From Vibrio sp. HI00D65 (GTDB lineage: Bacteria > Pseudomonadota > Gammaproteobacteria > Enterobacterales > Vibrionaceae), in contig NZ_LWEH01000159.1 of the NCBI RefSeq assembly GCF_001635455.1, forward strand, positions 106,074 through 170,073: 64,000 nucleotides of DNA. The letters run 5' to 3'. The notes below the pieces were generated by a model that had not been told where the DNA came from, searched no databases, and was given only the letters and a program-made list of their open reading frames with translations. The position numbers and the translations under genes are program-made. Shown here piece after piece: positions 1 to 14,518 of this stretch; the stretch's first letter is position 1, and every line of letters begins with the position of its first letter.

Positions 1-1
1 A

Positions 2-940
2 GAGCGTAAATTCCCTATCGGTGAACTGCACTTACTAGCAAGTGAACGTAGTGAAGGTAAAACTTACCGCTTTAATGGTAAGACGATACAAGTGCAGAAC
101 GTAGCAGACTTCGATTGGTCTCAAGTTCATATCGCATTTTTCTCTGCTGGTGGCGACCTTTCTGAACAATGGGCGCCAGTTGCTGCGGATGAAGGTGTTG
201 TTGTTATCGACAACACATCTAAGTTCCGCTACGAATATGATGTTCCACTGGTTGTGCCGGAAGTGAACCCAGAAGCAATTGCTGAGTTCCGTAACCGCAA
301 CATCATTGCGAACCCAAACTGTTCAACGATTCAAATGTTGGTTGCGCTTAAGCCAATTCACGATGAAGTCGGCCTAGAGCGTATCAACGTGTCGACTTAC
401 CAATCGGTGTCAGGTGCAGGCAAAACGGGTATCGATGAGCTTGCTGGTCAAACCGCTAAGCTTCTGAATGGTATGCCAGCTGAAAACTCAGTATTCCCAC
501 AGCAGATCGCGTTCAACTGTATCCCTCAAATTGATGAGTTTACGGAAAACGGCTACACACGCGAAGAGATGAAGATGGTTTGGGAAACACAAAAAATCTT
601 TAACGACTCTTCAATTACTGTGAACCCAACGTGTGTTCGTGTACCGGTGTTCTACGGCCACGCAGAATCTCTGCACGTGGAGACTCGCTCTCCAATCGGT
701 GCTGAGCAAGTGGTTCAATTGCTAGAGAACACAGAAGGTGTTGAAGTTTTCCACGGTATGGAATTCCCAACACAAGTACGTGATGCTGGTGGTAAAGACC
801 ACGTAATGGTAGGTCGTATTCGTAACGACATCAGCCATCATAGTGGCATCAACATGTGGGTAGTTGCAGATAACGTTCGTAAGGGCGCAGCGACAAACGC
901 AGTTCAAATCGCTGAAGTTCTGATTCGCGATTACTTCTAA
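2..940 (+). CDS. asd: Aspartate-semialdehyde dehydrogenase, 5' end cut off by the window edge
   Basis: The enzyme reduces aspartyl-4-phosphate to aspartate semialdehyde with NADPH in the cytoplasm, the branch point to lysine/diaminopimelate, threonine and methionine. The open frame runs from base 2 with no start, giving 312 visible residues. Full-length members of this subtype have about 337, so roughly 25 residues including the first Rossmann glycines lie outside. The catalytic cysteine is in NPNCSTIQM (near base 330), with the SGAGKTG segment following and a late His-containing stretch (GRIRNDISHHSG). A terminator follows at once. A second, E. coli-type asd lies at 60294-61412, so this genome carries both subtypes. 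Identity is very secure; only the start is unknown. Confidence 0.96.
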   Translation, partial: ERKFPIGELHLLASERSEGKTYRFNGKTIQVQNVADFDWSQVHIAFFSAGGDLSEQWAPVAADEGVVVIDNTSKFRYEYDVPLVVPEVNPEAIAEFRNRNIIANPNCSTIQMLVALKPIHDEVGLERINVSTYQSVSGAGKTGIDELAGQTAKLLNGMPAENSVFPQQIAFNCIPQIDEFTENGYTREEMKMVWETQKIFNDSSITVNPTCVRVPVFYGHAESLHVETRSPIGAEQVVQLLENTEGVEVFHGMEFPTQVRDAGGKDHVMVGRIRNDISHHSGINMWVVADNVRKGAATNAVQIAEVLIRDYF

Positions 941-960
941 GCCTTACCGCTTTGATAAAC

Positions 961-988
961 AAGCCTCACTCTTTGGTGGGGCTTTTTT
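961..988 (+). terminator. Rho-independent terminator after asd
   Basis: Nine-pair stem AAGCCTCAC/GTGGGGCTT (one G-T pair) with a 6-base loop, followed by a run of T. It lies 21 bases after the asd stop and separates it from hubP. Confidence 0.85.
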
Positions 989-1148
989 AATCGATTAAAA
1001 ATATTGTTGGTCAAATTGTGTGAAATTGCTGCGAATATTGTCGCTGCAACACATTTTTTGTTTTCATTTCTATAGTTTTACGTCATTTATCCGATATATT
1101 TAATAGATCATCACATTATCCGAATTTAAGCACCTAGCTGAGCCTTTT

Positions 1149-5879
<4,731 letters not shown>

Positions 5880-5893
5880 ACTGGACGAGATAT

Positions 5894-5924
5894 AAAGGGT
5901 AGCATTGGCTATCCTTTATTTTTT
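5894..5924 (+). terminator. Terminator after hubP
   Basis: Ten-pair stem AAAGGGTAGC/GCTATCCTTT with one G-T pair and a 4-base loop, followed by an A-interrupted T run, 14 bases past the hubP stop. Confidence 0.85.
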
Positions 5925-6025
5925 GGCGAGTCGTTCTTTTAATATTATAGATTTAGTCCCTTCCTATTTGGGATAGCACTCATTTCCGTATATACTTCTC
6001 GCCCATTTTCAAAGAGAACAAGAAC

Positions 6026-6820
6026 ATGAAAATTGCTTTAGGTATTGAATATAACGGTACCCACTACTTTGGTTGGCAGCGCCAACGAGACGTGAAAAGT
6101 GTCCAAGAAGAATTGGAAAAGGCTCTTTCGGTTGTCGCAAATCACCCAGTAGAAGTTCAATGTGCAGGACGAACGGATGCCGGTGTTCACGGTACGGGAC
6201 AAGTCGTTCACTTTGAAACCAATGTCGACCGCAAAATGGTAGCATGGACAATGGGTGCAAATGCCAATATGCCTAAGGACATCGCTGTTCGTTGGGCAAC
6301 AGAAGTGAATGAAGATTTTCATGCTCGCTTCTCTGCAACAGCGCGCCGTTACCGCTATATCATTTTGAACCATGCACTGCGTCCTGGAATCTTGAATTCA
6401 GGCGTGAGTCACTATCATGGTCATCTTGATGATAAAAAGATGCATGAGGCTGGTCAGTACCTGCTAGGTGAAAATGATTTCACATCGTTCAGAGCAACGC
6501 ATTGTCAATCTCATAGCCCGTGGCGAAACATGATTCACTTGAACGTGACTCGACATGGCCATTACATCGTCATTGATATTAAAGCGAATGCATTTGTACA
6601 CCACATGGTGAGAAACATTACGGGTAGCCTAATTGCTGTCGGTAAAGGTGAACAGAAGCCAGAGTGGATTAAGTGGTTGCTTGAAGCGAAAGACCGTAAG
6701 TTGGCTGGAGCGACCGCTAAAGCTGAAGGTCTCTATTTAGTAGACGTGGATTATCCAGAAGAATTTGGTCTTCCAAGAGAGCCAATTGGTCCTCTGTTTC
6801 TTCCAGATAATTTGAACTAA
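6026..6820 (+). CDS. truA: tRNA pseudouridine(38-40) synthase TruA
   Basis: Converts uridines 38-40 in the anticodon arm of many tRNAs to pseudouridine. The protein has 264 residues, normal for the family. The catalytic aspartate is D51 in GRTDAGVHG, and the family motifs FHARF(S)A and VHHMVRNI are present. The chosen ATG follows an A/G-rich stretch (AAGAGAACAAGAAC). It has its own upstream region after the hubP terminator and precedes accD by 175 bases, the conserved Vibrio order. Confidence 0.97.
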   Translation: MKIALGIEYNGTHYFGWQRQRDVKSVQEELEKALSVVANHPVEVQCAGRTDAGVHGTGQVVHFETNVDRKMVAWTMGANANMPKDIAVRWATEVNEDFHARFSATARRYRYIILNHALRPGILNSGVSHYHGHLDDKKMHEAGQYLLGENDFTSFRATHCQSHSPWRNMIHLNVTRHGHYIVIDIKANAFVHHMVRNITGSLIAVGKGEQKPEWIKWLLEAKDRKLAGATAKAEGLYLVDVDYPEEFGLPREPIGPLFLPDNLN

Positions 6821-6995
6821 ATGTGGGACTTAGGTTCAAAAAATATTGCGAAATCGTGCGTAAAATAGCTCAAGAAAATAGGTACAACCAGTTTTTTATC
6901 TACACTTGCTGTTTTATGTGCTTTAATCTCCTCGCATAATTCCCAAATTTATTTCTTTCGCAATCAAGCGGAAGAATCGAAAGAAAAGGTCTTCC

Positions 6996-7922
6996 ATGAG
7001 TTGGCTTGAAAAGATTTTAGAAAAAAGCAACATCGTAACATCTCGTAAAGCGTCTATCCCTGAGGGTGTTTGGACTAAATGTACTTCTTGTGAGCAGGTG
7101 CTTTACCATGCTGAACTAGAGCGTAACCTAGAAGTATGTCCAAAATGTGACCATCACATGCGCATGAAAGCACGTCGCCGCTTAGAAACATTCCTAGACA
7201 AAGGTGAGCGTGTTGAACTTGGTACTGATCTTGAGCCGCAAGACAAACTGAAGTTCAAAGACTCTAAGCGTTATAAGGAGCGTATCTCTGCTGCTCAAAA
7301 GAACAGTGGTGAAACAGACGCACTTGTAGCAATGAAAGGTGAACTACTAGGTCTACCAATCGTAGCGTGTGCTTTTGAATTCTCATTCATGGGCGGTTCA
7401 ATGGGCTCTGTAGTAGGTGCTCGTTTCGTTCGCGCTGTAGATGCTGCTATTGAAAACAACTGTGGTTTAGTTTGTTTCTCTGCAAGTGGTGGTGCGCGTA
7501 TGCAAGAGGCACTAATGTCTCTAATGCAAATGGCAAAAACCAGTGCTGCACTTGAGCGTCTTTCTGCGAAAGGCCTGCCGTTCATTTCAGTAATGACTGA
7601 CCCGACAATGGGTGGTGTTTCCGCAAGTTTAGCAATGCTTGGTGATATCAACATCGGTGAGCCAAAAGCACTTATCGGTTTTGCTGGTCGTCGTGTAATC
7701 GAGCAAACAGTACGTGAAGACCTACCTGAAGGTTTCCAACGTAGTGAGTTCCTACTAGACCACGGTGCTATCGATATGATCGTTGATCGTCGTGAAATGC
7801 GTCAGCGCGTAGCTAGTCTAGTTGCAAAAATGACCAATCAGCCTTCACCATTAGTAGTTTCTGTGAACGATTCACCGAATGAAGCTGCTTATGAAGTACC
7901 AGAAGCGCCAGAAAAAGGGTAA
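6996..7922 (+). CDS. accD: Acetyl-CoA carboxylase carboxyltransferase subunit beta
   Basis: With AccA it moves the carboxyl group from biotinyl-AccB to acetyl-CoA, making malonyl-CoA for fatty acid synthesis. The 308-residue protein has the N-terminal zinc ribbon (C29, C32, C48, C51) and then the crotonase-like carboxyltransferase fold with SGGARMQE and [13 protein letters not shown] six bases before the ATG supports the start. Codon use is highly biased, as in a strongly expressed gene. folC follows after 42 bases, as in many gammaproteobacteria. Confidence 0.98.
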   Translation: MSWLEKILEKSNIVTSRKASIPEGVWTKCTSCEQVLYHAELERNLEVCPKCDHHMRMKARRRLETFLDKGERVELGTDLEPQDKLKFKDSKRYKERISAAQKNSGETDALVAMKGELLGLPIVACAFEFSFMGGSMGSVVGARFVRAVDAAIENNCGLVCFSASGGARMQEALMSLMQMAKTSAALERLSAKGLPFISVMTDPTMGGVSASLAMLGDINIGEPKALIGFAGRRVIEQTVREDLPEGFQRSEFLLDHGAIDMIVDRREMRQRVASLVAKMTNQPSPLVVSVNDSPNEAAYEVPEAPEKG

Positions 7923-7964
7923 AGTACCTTCTAACAAACCAACTTTATTATGGTTACGAGTTAG

Positions 7965-9230
7965 ATGAGTCAACAACCTATTCCTCAAGCCACATCCTCT
8001 TTGGAGATGTGGCTTGATTATTTATCAAACATCCACACCAGTGCTATTGATCTTGGGCTAGACCGAGTTCAGGCCGTCGCCTCTAAGGCAAATCTTACCA
8101 AACCTGCGAAACACGTAATTACTGTTGCCGGAACCAATGGTAAAGGCTCAACGTGCGCACTGATGGAAGCCATTCTATTAGATGCGGGATACTCTGTTGG
8201 TGTCTACAGCTCTCCCCACTTAATTCGCTACAACGAACGTGTTCGTATCAACGGCCAAGATCTATCTGATGAAAAGATGGTTCAGTCTTTTGATTTTATT
8301 GAAAAAGAACGTGGTGAGATCAGCCTTAGTTTTTTCGAATACGGTACTTTGGCCGCGTTACGTGCTTTTCAAACGGAAGCGGTCGATGTTGTGTTGCTAG
8401 AAGTTGGTTTAGGTGGCCGCTTAGACGCAACCAACATTGTTGATCACGACGTTTCTGTGATTACGAGCTTGGCAGTAGACCACGTAGATTGGCTTGGTGA
8501 TGACATCAATGTGATTGGCTTTGAGAAAGCGGGTATTTATCGTAGCGGTAAGCCAGCTATCTGTGGCCAACCTAAGCCGCCAGCGACGGTTGCTGCACAT
8601 GCAGATGATATCAAAGCTGAGTTTTATCAGGTCGGTATTCAATATACCTATGCTGTTGATGGCGATACGTGGAACTGGCATAGCGGTGCATTCCAACTGG
8701 AGTCGCTTCCTATCCCAACATTACCACTCCCTAACGCGGCAACGGCATTGATGGCACTAGGCACATCAGAATTAGATATTAGCGATGTGAACGTGGTTAA
8801 TGGTTTGAAGAACGCTCAGCTTCCTGGTCGAATGCAACAAATTAGCGACCAGCCTGTGATTGTGCTTGATGTGGCTCATAACCCACATTCAGCAGAATAC
8901 TTTGCACAGCAAGTTACTAAAAAATATGCGGGCAAGAACCTGCACGTTGTAGTCGCTATGCTTCATGACAAAGACATTCCAGCGACATTAGAAGTGTTAG
9001 CGCCAATTGCAGCACACTGGTACCCAGCTTCTTTACAAGGGCCACGTGCGGCAACGGCAGCTGAACTTTGTCAAAGCCTTCCTCAAGGTGTTGAGCAGCA
9101 TACAAATCCGGTTGTGGCGTTTGAGGGGGCTCTAGCATCAGCGAAAGGTGAAGATGATGTCGTGTTGGTGGTCGGTTCTTTCCATACAGTAGGGGAAGTA
9201 TTAGAGCATTGGCAGAAAAAAGGAAACTAG
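7965..9230 (+). CDS. folC: Bifunctional folylpolyglutamate synthase/dihydrofolate synthase
   Basis: Adds L-glutamate to dihydropteroate and then to tetrahydrofolates in the cytoplasm, an ATP-dependent Mur-ligase-type reaction. It has 421 residues. The P-loop GTNGKGST sits near residues 54-61, the substrate segment YSSPHLIRYNERV follows, and the second domain carries DVAHNPHS. The last codon abuts the next ATG with no gap (TAG then ATG), so translational coupling to dedD is likely. Confidence 0.97.
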   Translation: MSQQPIPQATSSLEMWLDYLSNIHTSAIDLGLDRVQAVASKANLTKPAKHVITVAGTNGKGSTCALMEAILLDAGYSVGVYSSPHLIRYNERVRINGQDLSDEKMVQSFDFIEKERGEISLSFFEYGTLAALRAFQTEAVDVVLLEVGLGGRLDATNIVDHDVSVITSLAVDHVDWLGDDINVIGFEKAGIYRSGKPAICGQPKPPATVAAHADDIKAEFYQVGIQYTYAVDGDTWNWHSGAFQLESLPIPTLPLPNAATALMALGTSELDISDVNVVNGLKNAQLPGRMQQISDQPVIVLDVAHNPHSAEYFAQQVTKKYAGKNLHVVVAMLHDKDIPATLEVLAPIAAHWYPASLQGPRAATAAELCQSLPQGVEQHTNPVVAFEGALASAKGEDDVVLVVGSFHTVGEVLEHWQKKGN

Positions 9231-9797
9231 ATGGCAAGTAAATTTCAGAGCCGCTTAGTCGGCACCATCATTTTAGTGGCCATTGGCGTGATTGTATTGC
9301 CAGATGTGCTCGATGGTAAAAAGCTTCACTATAAAGAAGAGTTTGCAAGCATTCCTATTAAGCCTGAACTTGATAGCAATGTAGAAGTGTTTGAGGTGCT
9401 TGACCCAGTGGAAGATCAGATTGCACTGCCGGACTCTCCGGTAGAGCGAGTGGTTGAAAGTGGTGGTTCATCAGAAACCCAAACAGCATCGGCTTCTGAA
9501 AAAGAAGCGGATAAAGTGGCGGTTGTGGTTAAGCCAGTACCTGAAAAAAATGAGTACCAAGACAGCGCTTGGATCATTCAATTGATGGCTTTGAAGAATG
9601 CTGACAACGCGAAAAGCGTGGTTAAGGATTTGCAAAAGCGTGGTTATCAGGCTCACACCAAGCAAGAAAAAACTTTTACGCGAGTAATTATTGGCCCAGA
9701 TGTTTCTAAATCCAAACTTGAGCGACAAATTAAGGAATTAGAAAAAATTACGGGTTCAAAAGGCCAATTGCTCAAATTTAAACCGTTAAATCCATAA
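9231..9797 (+). CDS. dedD: DedD-like SPOR-domain cell-division protein
   Basis: DedD proteins are inner-membrane division factors whose SPOR domain binds denuded septal peptidoglycan. The 188-residue protein has one N-terminal membrane helix (about 9-26), a Pro/Glu-rich periplasmic linker and a C-terminal SPOR domain (about 110-188, with WIIQLMAL and KTFTRVIIGP). It starts directly at the folC stop and precedes cvpA, the same order as in E. coli (folC-dedD-cvpA-purF). Confidence 0.93.
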   Translation: MASKFQSRLVGTIILVAIGVIVLPDVLDGKKLHYKEEFASIPIKPELDSNVEVFEVLDPVEDQIALPDSPVERVVESGGSSETQTASASEKEADKVAVVVKPVPEKNEYQDSAWIIQLMALKNADNAKSVVKDLQKRGYQAHTKQEKTFTRVIIGPDVSKSKLERQIKELEKITGSKGQLLKFKPLNP

Positions 9798-9858
9798 GAA
9801 AACGTTTGCGTCAGCATTTTTTCTGTTAAAATGCGCGCCAACTTAAGATGAAGAATTC

Positions 9859-10350
9859 ATGAATTGGTTAGATTTTGTCATTTTAGGCGTGATCGGCTTC
9901 TCTGCCGTGATCAGTTTAGTTCGTGGTTTCGCTAAAGAAGCGTTGTCACTCGTTATTTGGTTTGGAGCATTTTTTATTGCTAGCCAGTACTACGCAAAAT
10001 TAGCGGTGTACTTCACCAATATCGAAGATGAGATGTTTCGAAACGGAACGGCGATAGCAGCATTGTTTGTTGCAACGTTAGTTGTCGGTGCTTTAGTTAA
10101 CTATGTTATCGGTCAGCTAGTTCAGAAAACAGGCCTGTCAGGTACAGACAGAATCCTCGGTGTCGTCTTTGGTGGCTTACGTGGTGTTTTGATTGTTTCT
10201 GCAGTGTTGTTTTTCATGGATGCGTTTACTGCATTCCCAAGTTCTGAGTGGTGGAAGAATTCGCAGTTGGTTCCGGAATTTAGTCGAATCATTGCGCCGT
10301 TCTTCGAGCATTTACAAGCAACATCTAGTTTCTTATCTGGCGCGCTATAG
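9859..10350 (+). CDS. cvpA: CvpA family membrane protein
   Basis: CvpA was named for a requirement in colicin V export, and later work links it to envelope tolerance; its molecular activity is not settled. The protein has 163 residues with about four hydrophobic helices (residues about 4-25, 28-48, 63-85, 102-122) and the conserved early RGFAKE. It precedes purF by 34 bases and is probably cotranscribed with it. Confidence 0.94.
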   Translation: MNWLDFVILGVIGFSAVISLVRGFAKEALSLVIWFGAFFIASQYYAKLAVYFTNIEDEMFRNGTAIAALFVATLVVGALVNYVIGQLVQKTGLSGTDRILGVVFGGLRGVLIVSAVLFFMDAFTAFPSSEWWKNSQLVPEFSRIIAPFFEHLQATSSFLSGAL

Positions 10351-10384
10351 CGCCAGTTAATGTCGAAAAATCGAGGATTAGGAC

Positions 10385-11899
10385 ATGTGTGGTATTGTTG
10401 GAATCGTGGGTTCAACACCTGTAAACCAGTCTATTTATGACGCTTTAACGGTATTGCAGCATCGTGGCCAAGATGCCGCTGGTATTTGTACCATAGAAAG
10501 CAATCGTTTTCGTCTGCGTAAGGCGAACGGTTTAGTAAAAGATGTTTTTGAAGCAAAACACATGCAACGCCTCCAAGGTAACGTTGGTATTGGCCATGTT
10601 CGTTACCCGACAGCAGGTAGTTCAAGCGCGTCGGAAGCTCAGCCTTTCTACGTAAACTCGCCTTTTGGCATCACGTTGGCTCACAACGGTAACCTAACGA
10701 ACGCCAATGAAGTTCGTGAAAAGTTGTTCGAAAAAGACCGTCGTCATGTGAACACTACTTCTGATTCAGAAGTGCTATTGAACGTACTGGCTCATGAGAT
10801 CGATACGGTTAAAGGTAACGTGACTTCAGATGATGTTTTCCGTGCTGTATCAAACGTACACCGCACAATTCGTGGTGCTTACGCAGTAACGGCTATGATC
10901 ATCGGCCACGGTATGATCGCATTCCGCGACCCACACGGTATTCGTCCACTGTGTCTAGGTAAGCGTAAAGTTGAAGGCAAAACGGAATACATGGTGGCAT
11001 CTGAATCGGTAGCACTGGATGCTGTTGGTTTCGATTTCATGCGTGATGTGGCGCCTGGTGAAGCTATCTACGTAACATTCGACGGTGAGCTTTTCACAAA
11101 GCAATGTGCAGACAACCCACAGCTCAACCCATGTATCTTTGAGTTTGTATACTTTGCACGCCCTGATTCATTCATCGATAAAATCTCAGTGTACAGCGCA
11201 CGTGTTGAGATGGGTGAATTACTAGGTAAGCGAATTAAAGAAGAGTACTCAGACTTAGACATTGATGTGGTTATCCCAATCCCAGAAACTTCTAACGACA
11301 TTGCATTGCGCATCGCTCAAGCTATCGACAAGCCTTACCGCCAAGGTTTCGTGAAAAACCGTTACGTTGGCCGTACGTTTATTATGCCTGGGCAGCAACA
11401 GCGTAAGAAGTCGGTTCGCCGTAAACTTAATGCGATTCGCTCTGAGTTTAAAGGCAAGAACGTTCTACTGGTTGATGACTCTATCGTTCGTGGTACGACT
11501 TCAGAACAGATCATTGAGATGGCTCGTGACTCTGGTGCAAACAAGGTGTTCATGGTGTCAGCGGCTCCTGAGGTTCGCTTCCCTAACGTTTACGGTATCG
11601 ATATGCCGAGTGCTACAGAGCTGATTGCTCATGGTCGTGACAATGAAACGATTTGTAAGCAGATTGGCGCAGACGCTCTGATCTTCCAAACGCTACCAGA
11701 CTTGATTTCAGCGGTAGGCATGGGCAACCAAGACATAGCACGCTTCGATACTTCAGTGTTTAATGGCGAATATGTAACAGGTGATATCGACCAAGCATAC
11801 CTAGATTTCTTAGACTCTCTACGTAATGACGACTCTAAGATTCAGCGTGAGATCCAACAAGATTTAGCGAATCTAGAGTTACACAACGAAGGCGCTTAG
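10385..11899 (+). CDS. purF: Amidophosphoribosyltransferase
   Basis: First committed step of purine synthesis: PRPP plus glutamine to 5-phosphoribosylamine. The 504-residue protein begins MCGIVGIVG, so Cys2 becomes the N-terminal glutamine-amidotransferase nucleophile after Met removal; this fixes the start. The glutaminase domain (about 1-230, [16 protein letters not shown]) is followed by the phosphoribosyltransferase domain with the PRPP loop [15 protein letters not shown]-like GAGGA precedes the ATG. A strong terminator follows. Confidence 0.98.
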   Translation: MCGIVGIVGSTPVNQSIYDALTVLQHRGQDAAGICTIESNRFRLRKANGLVKDVFEAKHMQRLQGNVGIGHVRYPTAGSSSASEAQPFYVNSPFGITLAHNGNLTNANEVREKLFEKDRRHVNTTSDSEVLLNVLAHEIDTVKGNVTSDDVFRAVSNVHRTIRGAYAVTAMIIGHGMIAFRDPHGIRPLCLGKRKVEGKTEYMVASESVALDAVGFDFMRDVAPGEAIYVTFDGELFTKQCADNPQLNPCIFEFVYFARPDSFIDKISVYSARVEMGELLGKRIKEEYSDLDIDVVIPIPETSNDIALRIAQAIDKPYRQGFVKNRYVGRTFIMPGQQQRKKSVRRKLNAIRSEFKGKNVLLVDDSIVRGTTSEQIIEMARDSGANKVFMVSAAPEVRFPNVYGIDMPSATELIAHGRDNETICKQIGADALIFQTLPDLISAVGMGNQDIARFDTSVFNGEYVTGDIDQAYLDFLDSLRNDDSKIQREIQQDLANLELHNEGA

Positions 11900-11923
11900 T
11901 TTTCTTTAGTGACCAGAATATAA

Positions 11924-11953
11924 AAAACCAGAGCATCGGCTCTGGTTTTTTGT
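11924..11953 (+). terminator. Terminator after purF
   Basis: Stem AAAACCAGAGC/GCTCTGGTTTT with loop ATCG and a T run. It is nearly symmetric, so it may also stop transcription of the converging LysR gene. Confidence 0.92.
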
Positions 11954-11973
11954 TTTTGAAGCAGGGGATTAAC

Positions 11974-12849
11974 CTAGTGAATGTGGTACGCGATCACAAA
12001 ATCAATAAACAATCTAACTTTCTCTGGTAGATGGTCTTTGTGGTTATAAAGCATGTAGATGTCACGCGGGTTCGCGCTCCAATCTTCCAGTACTTGTACT
12101 AAGCTACCATCTTCAATGTACTCGCGAATCATCACGTCTGGCATCAGTGTGATACCTAGACCCTCAGAGCAAGCTTGTCTCACGACATTTAGTGCGTTTG
12201 CGTTGAAGCGACCTTTTTCACTGTTAACTACTGTCTCATCATTCGAGTTACTTAGCTGCCACTTAATCAGTGGGTAGCCTTTAAGCAATGAATGGTTCGC
12301 CAGTTCTTCAGCATGGCTTGGTGCAGGGTTCTTCGCTAAATACTCAGGGCTTGCGATAAGAATATCTTTTACTTCACTGATTTTTCGAGCGATGAGGCTT
12401 GAGTCGCGTTGCGGGCCCACTCTGAAAATCACGTCCCACTCTGTAGGGTCGAGTTGATCAGCTTGGTTGTTCATCATCAACTCAATATTGATATCTGGGT
12501 ATTGAGTCATGAAATCGCTGAACATCGGCATCATCATGCGTTTAGTCAGGTTAGAAGGCGCCGTAATGCGGATCTTACCGGAAGCACCTTTACAAACGTC
12601 CGTCAGTTCTTCGGCGGTCGAAGAGAGACGTTGGAGCAGCGGAGAGCATTCATTGAAGAAACGTTCGCCAGCCTCTGTTAAGGAGAGTTTACGCGCGTGT
12701 CTATTGAGAAGCCTCAGGTTTAGCGAGTCTTCTAGAGCTTGGATGCGTCGTGTGATGGTCGCAACCGGAATCATAGTCTTGCGCGATGTTGCGGTGTAGC
12801 TCCCATTTTCAACGACGAGTCGAAAGAGGTTTAAATCATCTAATTTCAT
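11974..12849 (-). CDS. LysR-type transcriptional regulator, target unknown
   Basis: A 291-residue one-component DNA-binding regulator. The N-terminal winged helix-turn-helix starts MKLDDLNLFRLVVENGSYTA, followed by the LysR linker helix and a substrate-binding domain. I chose the ATG at 12849, because LysR proteins start just before this motif; an in-frame GTG at 12861 would add four residues. Nothing next to it is an obvious target: purF converges on it and rssB diverges. Related proteins often regulate a single divergent gene, but that does not fit rssB well, so the effector and regulon are unknown. Confidence 0.9.
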   Translation of the reverse strand: MKLDDLNLFRLVVENGSYTATSRKTMIPVATITRRIQALEDSLNLRLLNRHARKLSLTEAGERFFNECSPLLQRLSSTAEELTDVCKGASGKIRITAPSNLTKRMMMPMFSDFMTQYPDINIELMMNNQADQLDPTEWDVIFRVGPQRDSSLIARKISEVKDILIASPEYLAKNPAPSHAEELANHSLLKGYPLIKWQLSNSNDETVVNSEKGRFNANALNVVRQACSEGLGITLMPDVMIREYIEDGSLVQVLEDWSANPRDIYMLYNHKDHLPEKVRLFIDFVIAYHIH

Positions 12850-13077
12850 AAATCCAGACACATTTGTTTACAATCTCTTCTAATTTATACGTAACATTGA
12901 AATCAATGTTTGCGTCATGTCAACTTGTTGCACTATTTACAAGTATTCCAAGCCTTGTCACGAATTACCAGTAAAGAGTGAACATTTGTGTATTTAGCAT
13001 TTTATTACTAAGTTTTATATTAGCTCTTAAAACAGATAACAATAATAATTCGACTTAGTTTTGTGAGGTTAGAAATT

Positions 13078-14181
13078 ATGTACAAAACTCACAGTCAGCC
13101 AGTAATGACCTCGGCAAAGGAAGTGATGAACCAGAAATGCGTAATGTTGGTTGATGATGACCCTATTTTTCGCAGTATAACCGGCGCTTACCTTGAGAAG
13201 GTTGGTTATAAAGTGGTTGAGGCTGAAAACGGACTGGACGCTTTGCAGAAGCTCAGAGATGCAGCGCCAGATTTAATTGTGTGTGACTTATCAATGCCGA
13301 TCTTGGACGGCATCGAGCTTGTAGAAGAGCTCAGTTTAGAGTATCCATCACTGCCTATGATTGTTGTGTCTGCGACAGATGACATGTCTGATGTAGCAAA
13401 AGCACTGCGATTTGGTATTAAAGACTTTTTAGCGAAGCCATTAGAAGACCATGGTCATCTAAGCAGTGCGATCGCCAACACATTAACAGATTCGTTCGAT
13501 AATCTTTCAGATCAACGAGATTTCTCAAGCCAGTGGTTTTGTGTGGATGATGGAGGAGAGATCCCGGAAGACCAAGAATTACATTGGCACCTGAATTACT
13601 TACAGGACAACCCAAGCGCAGCAAGAGATTTGTTACACGCGTTGTTACCGGACAAAGACACAAGACAAGGCTCATGGCGTTGTAGCTACCGTTTGTTGCA
13701 ATCAATGGAGATGATGCCACTTGTCTTCGATTATGCGTGGACGATGAATGGGCAGTTTGCTTTCTACCTTGTCGATTCAGCGTCTTCTGAAAATGGCGGC
13801 TCTGCGACTACTTTGTTAGTAAGAGCTTTGTTCCACGATTACTTAAGAAACAGAAAAGATTTTAGTACTGACCTCAAAGATATCGCTGAAATTTTGGAGA
13901 AAGGGATTCGCTGCTCGGCATGCTCAACACCTGTCAACGCGCTGTTTGGTGTTGCTAACCTTGCAGAGGGCACCATTTCAATTTTGCCTGCGGGTCTAGA
14001 TGGGCGTTGGTCAAATAGAGAAATGAATCAACATATTGCAGCAGGTGAACGCTTAGGCGATAACTGTCAAAAGAACTTTATCACCAGAGATTTACCAATA
14101 GAGCAGGGCTGTCAGCTGTCGTTGAGCCTGCTTGGAGCGGCGAGTTTCAGCTTGGATATACACCAAGGGACAACCGATTAA
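13078..14181 (+). CDS. rssB: RssB-like response regulator (RpoS proteolysis adaptor type)
   Basis: RssB delivers the stationary-phase sigma factor RpoS to ClpXP. The 367-residue protein has a receiver domain with acidic pocket D26/D27, phospho-acceptor D70 (CDLSMP), the SATDDMSDVAKALR segment and a C-terminal PP2C-like domain apparently without metal-binding aspartates. The match to E. coli RssB runs the whole length as I remember it: VFRS/IFRS, SATEN-MADIAKALR/SATDDMSDVAKALR, DNPAAA/DNPSAA, LLLRALF/LLVRALF. The ATG at 13078 is preferred because GAGG lies about 10 bases upstream; an in-frame GTG at 13063 is the alternative. RpoS targeting here is inferred from family and not shown. Confidence 0.85.
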   Translation: MYKTHSQPVMTSAKEVMNQKCVMLVDDDPIFRSITGAYLEKVGYKVVEAENGLDALQKLRDAAPDLIVCDLSMPILDGIELVEELSLEYPSLPMIVVSATDDMSDVAKALRFGIKDFLAKPLEDHGHLSSAIANTLTDSFDNLSDQRDFSSQWFCVDDGGEIPEDQELHWHLNYLQDNPSAARDLLHALLPDKDTRQGSWRCSYRLLQSMEMMPLVFDYAWTMNGQFAFYLVDSASSENGGSATTLLVRALFHDYLRNRKDFSTDLKDIAEILEKGIRCSACSTPVNALFGVANLAEGTISILPAGLDGRWSNREMNQHIAAGERLGDNCQKNFITRDLPIEQGCQLSLSLLGAASFSLDIHQGTTD

Positions 14182-14330
14182 CCCTATATTTCCTCGGTTT
14201 TTGTGAATAATTGATTAAGGTATAGTTGCGCAAATGGTGTGACTATGCCTTTTTTGTTAAATGTCGATTTAGCAAAGAGGGTTTGGTCCGCCACTGGACT
14301 TACCTTTACTAACAAAAACAAGAAGCAATC

Positions 14331-14468
14331 ATGGCAGATAATCAAGACTTTAAAGACCCGTTTAATGTATTCTACTTTTTAGGCTTTCTAGCCACATTTT
14401 TAATGATTCCATTACTACCAGCAACACTAACGTTGATCCGAGTATTTAATGGCTACGCAACATTTTAG
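14331..14468 (+). CDS. Small single-span membrane protein (45 aa)
   Basis: A short frame of 45 codons encodes an acidic N-terminus (MADNQDFKDPF), a long hydrophobic segment (about residues 13-37) and a short tail ending GYATF. AAGAAG lies about 7 bases before the ATG. It lies alone between rssB and the ybaN homologue, 47 bases before the latter's start codon, so the two may be cotranscribed. I do not recognise the family. The length, hydrophobic profile and position support a real membrane peptide; comparison with other Vibrio at this locus would settle it. Confidence 0.6.
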   Translation: MADNQDFKDPFNVFYFLGFLATFLMIPLLPATLTLIRVFNGYATF

Positions 14469-14504
14469 TTAAGCTGTCGTCGCCAAATGGTGATAGCTAA
14501 CTCA

Positions 14505-14518
14505 AGGAGGCCACAATT
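14505..14518 (+). promoter_or_regulatory. Perfect Shine-Dalgarno AGGAGG followed by an ATT start codon
   Basis: AGGAGG at 14505-14510 is five bases from ATT at 14516-14518. An in-frame TAA at 14498 closes the frame upstream, and there is no ATG, GTG or TTG in frame until 14639, which lies inside the conserved domain. The site therefore decides the start of the ybaN homologue. Confidence 0.8.
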
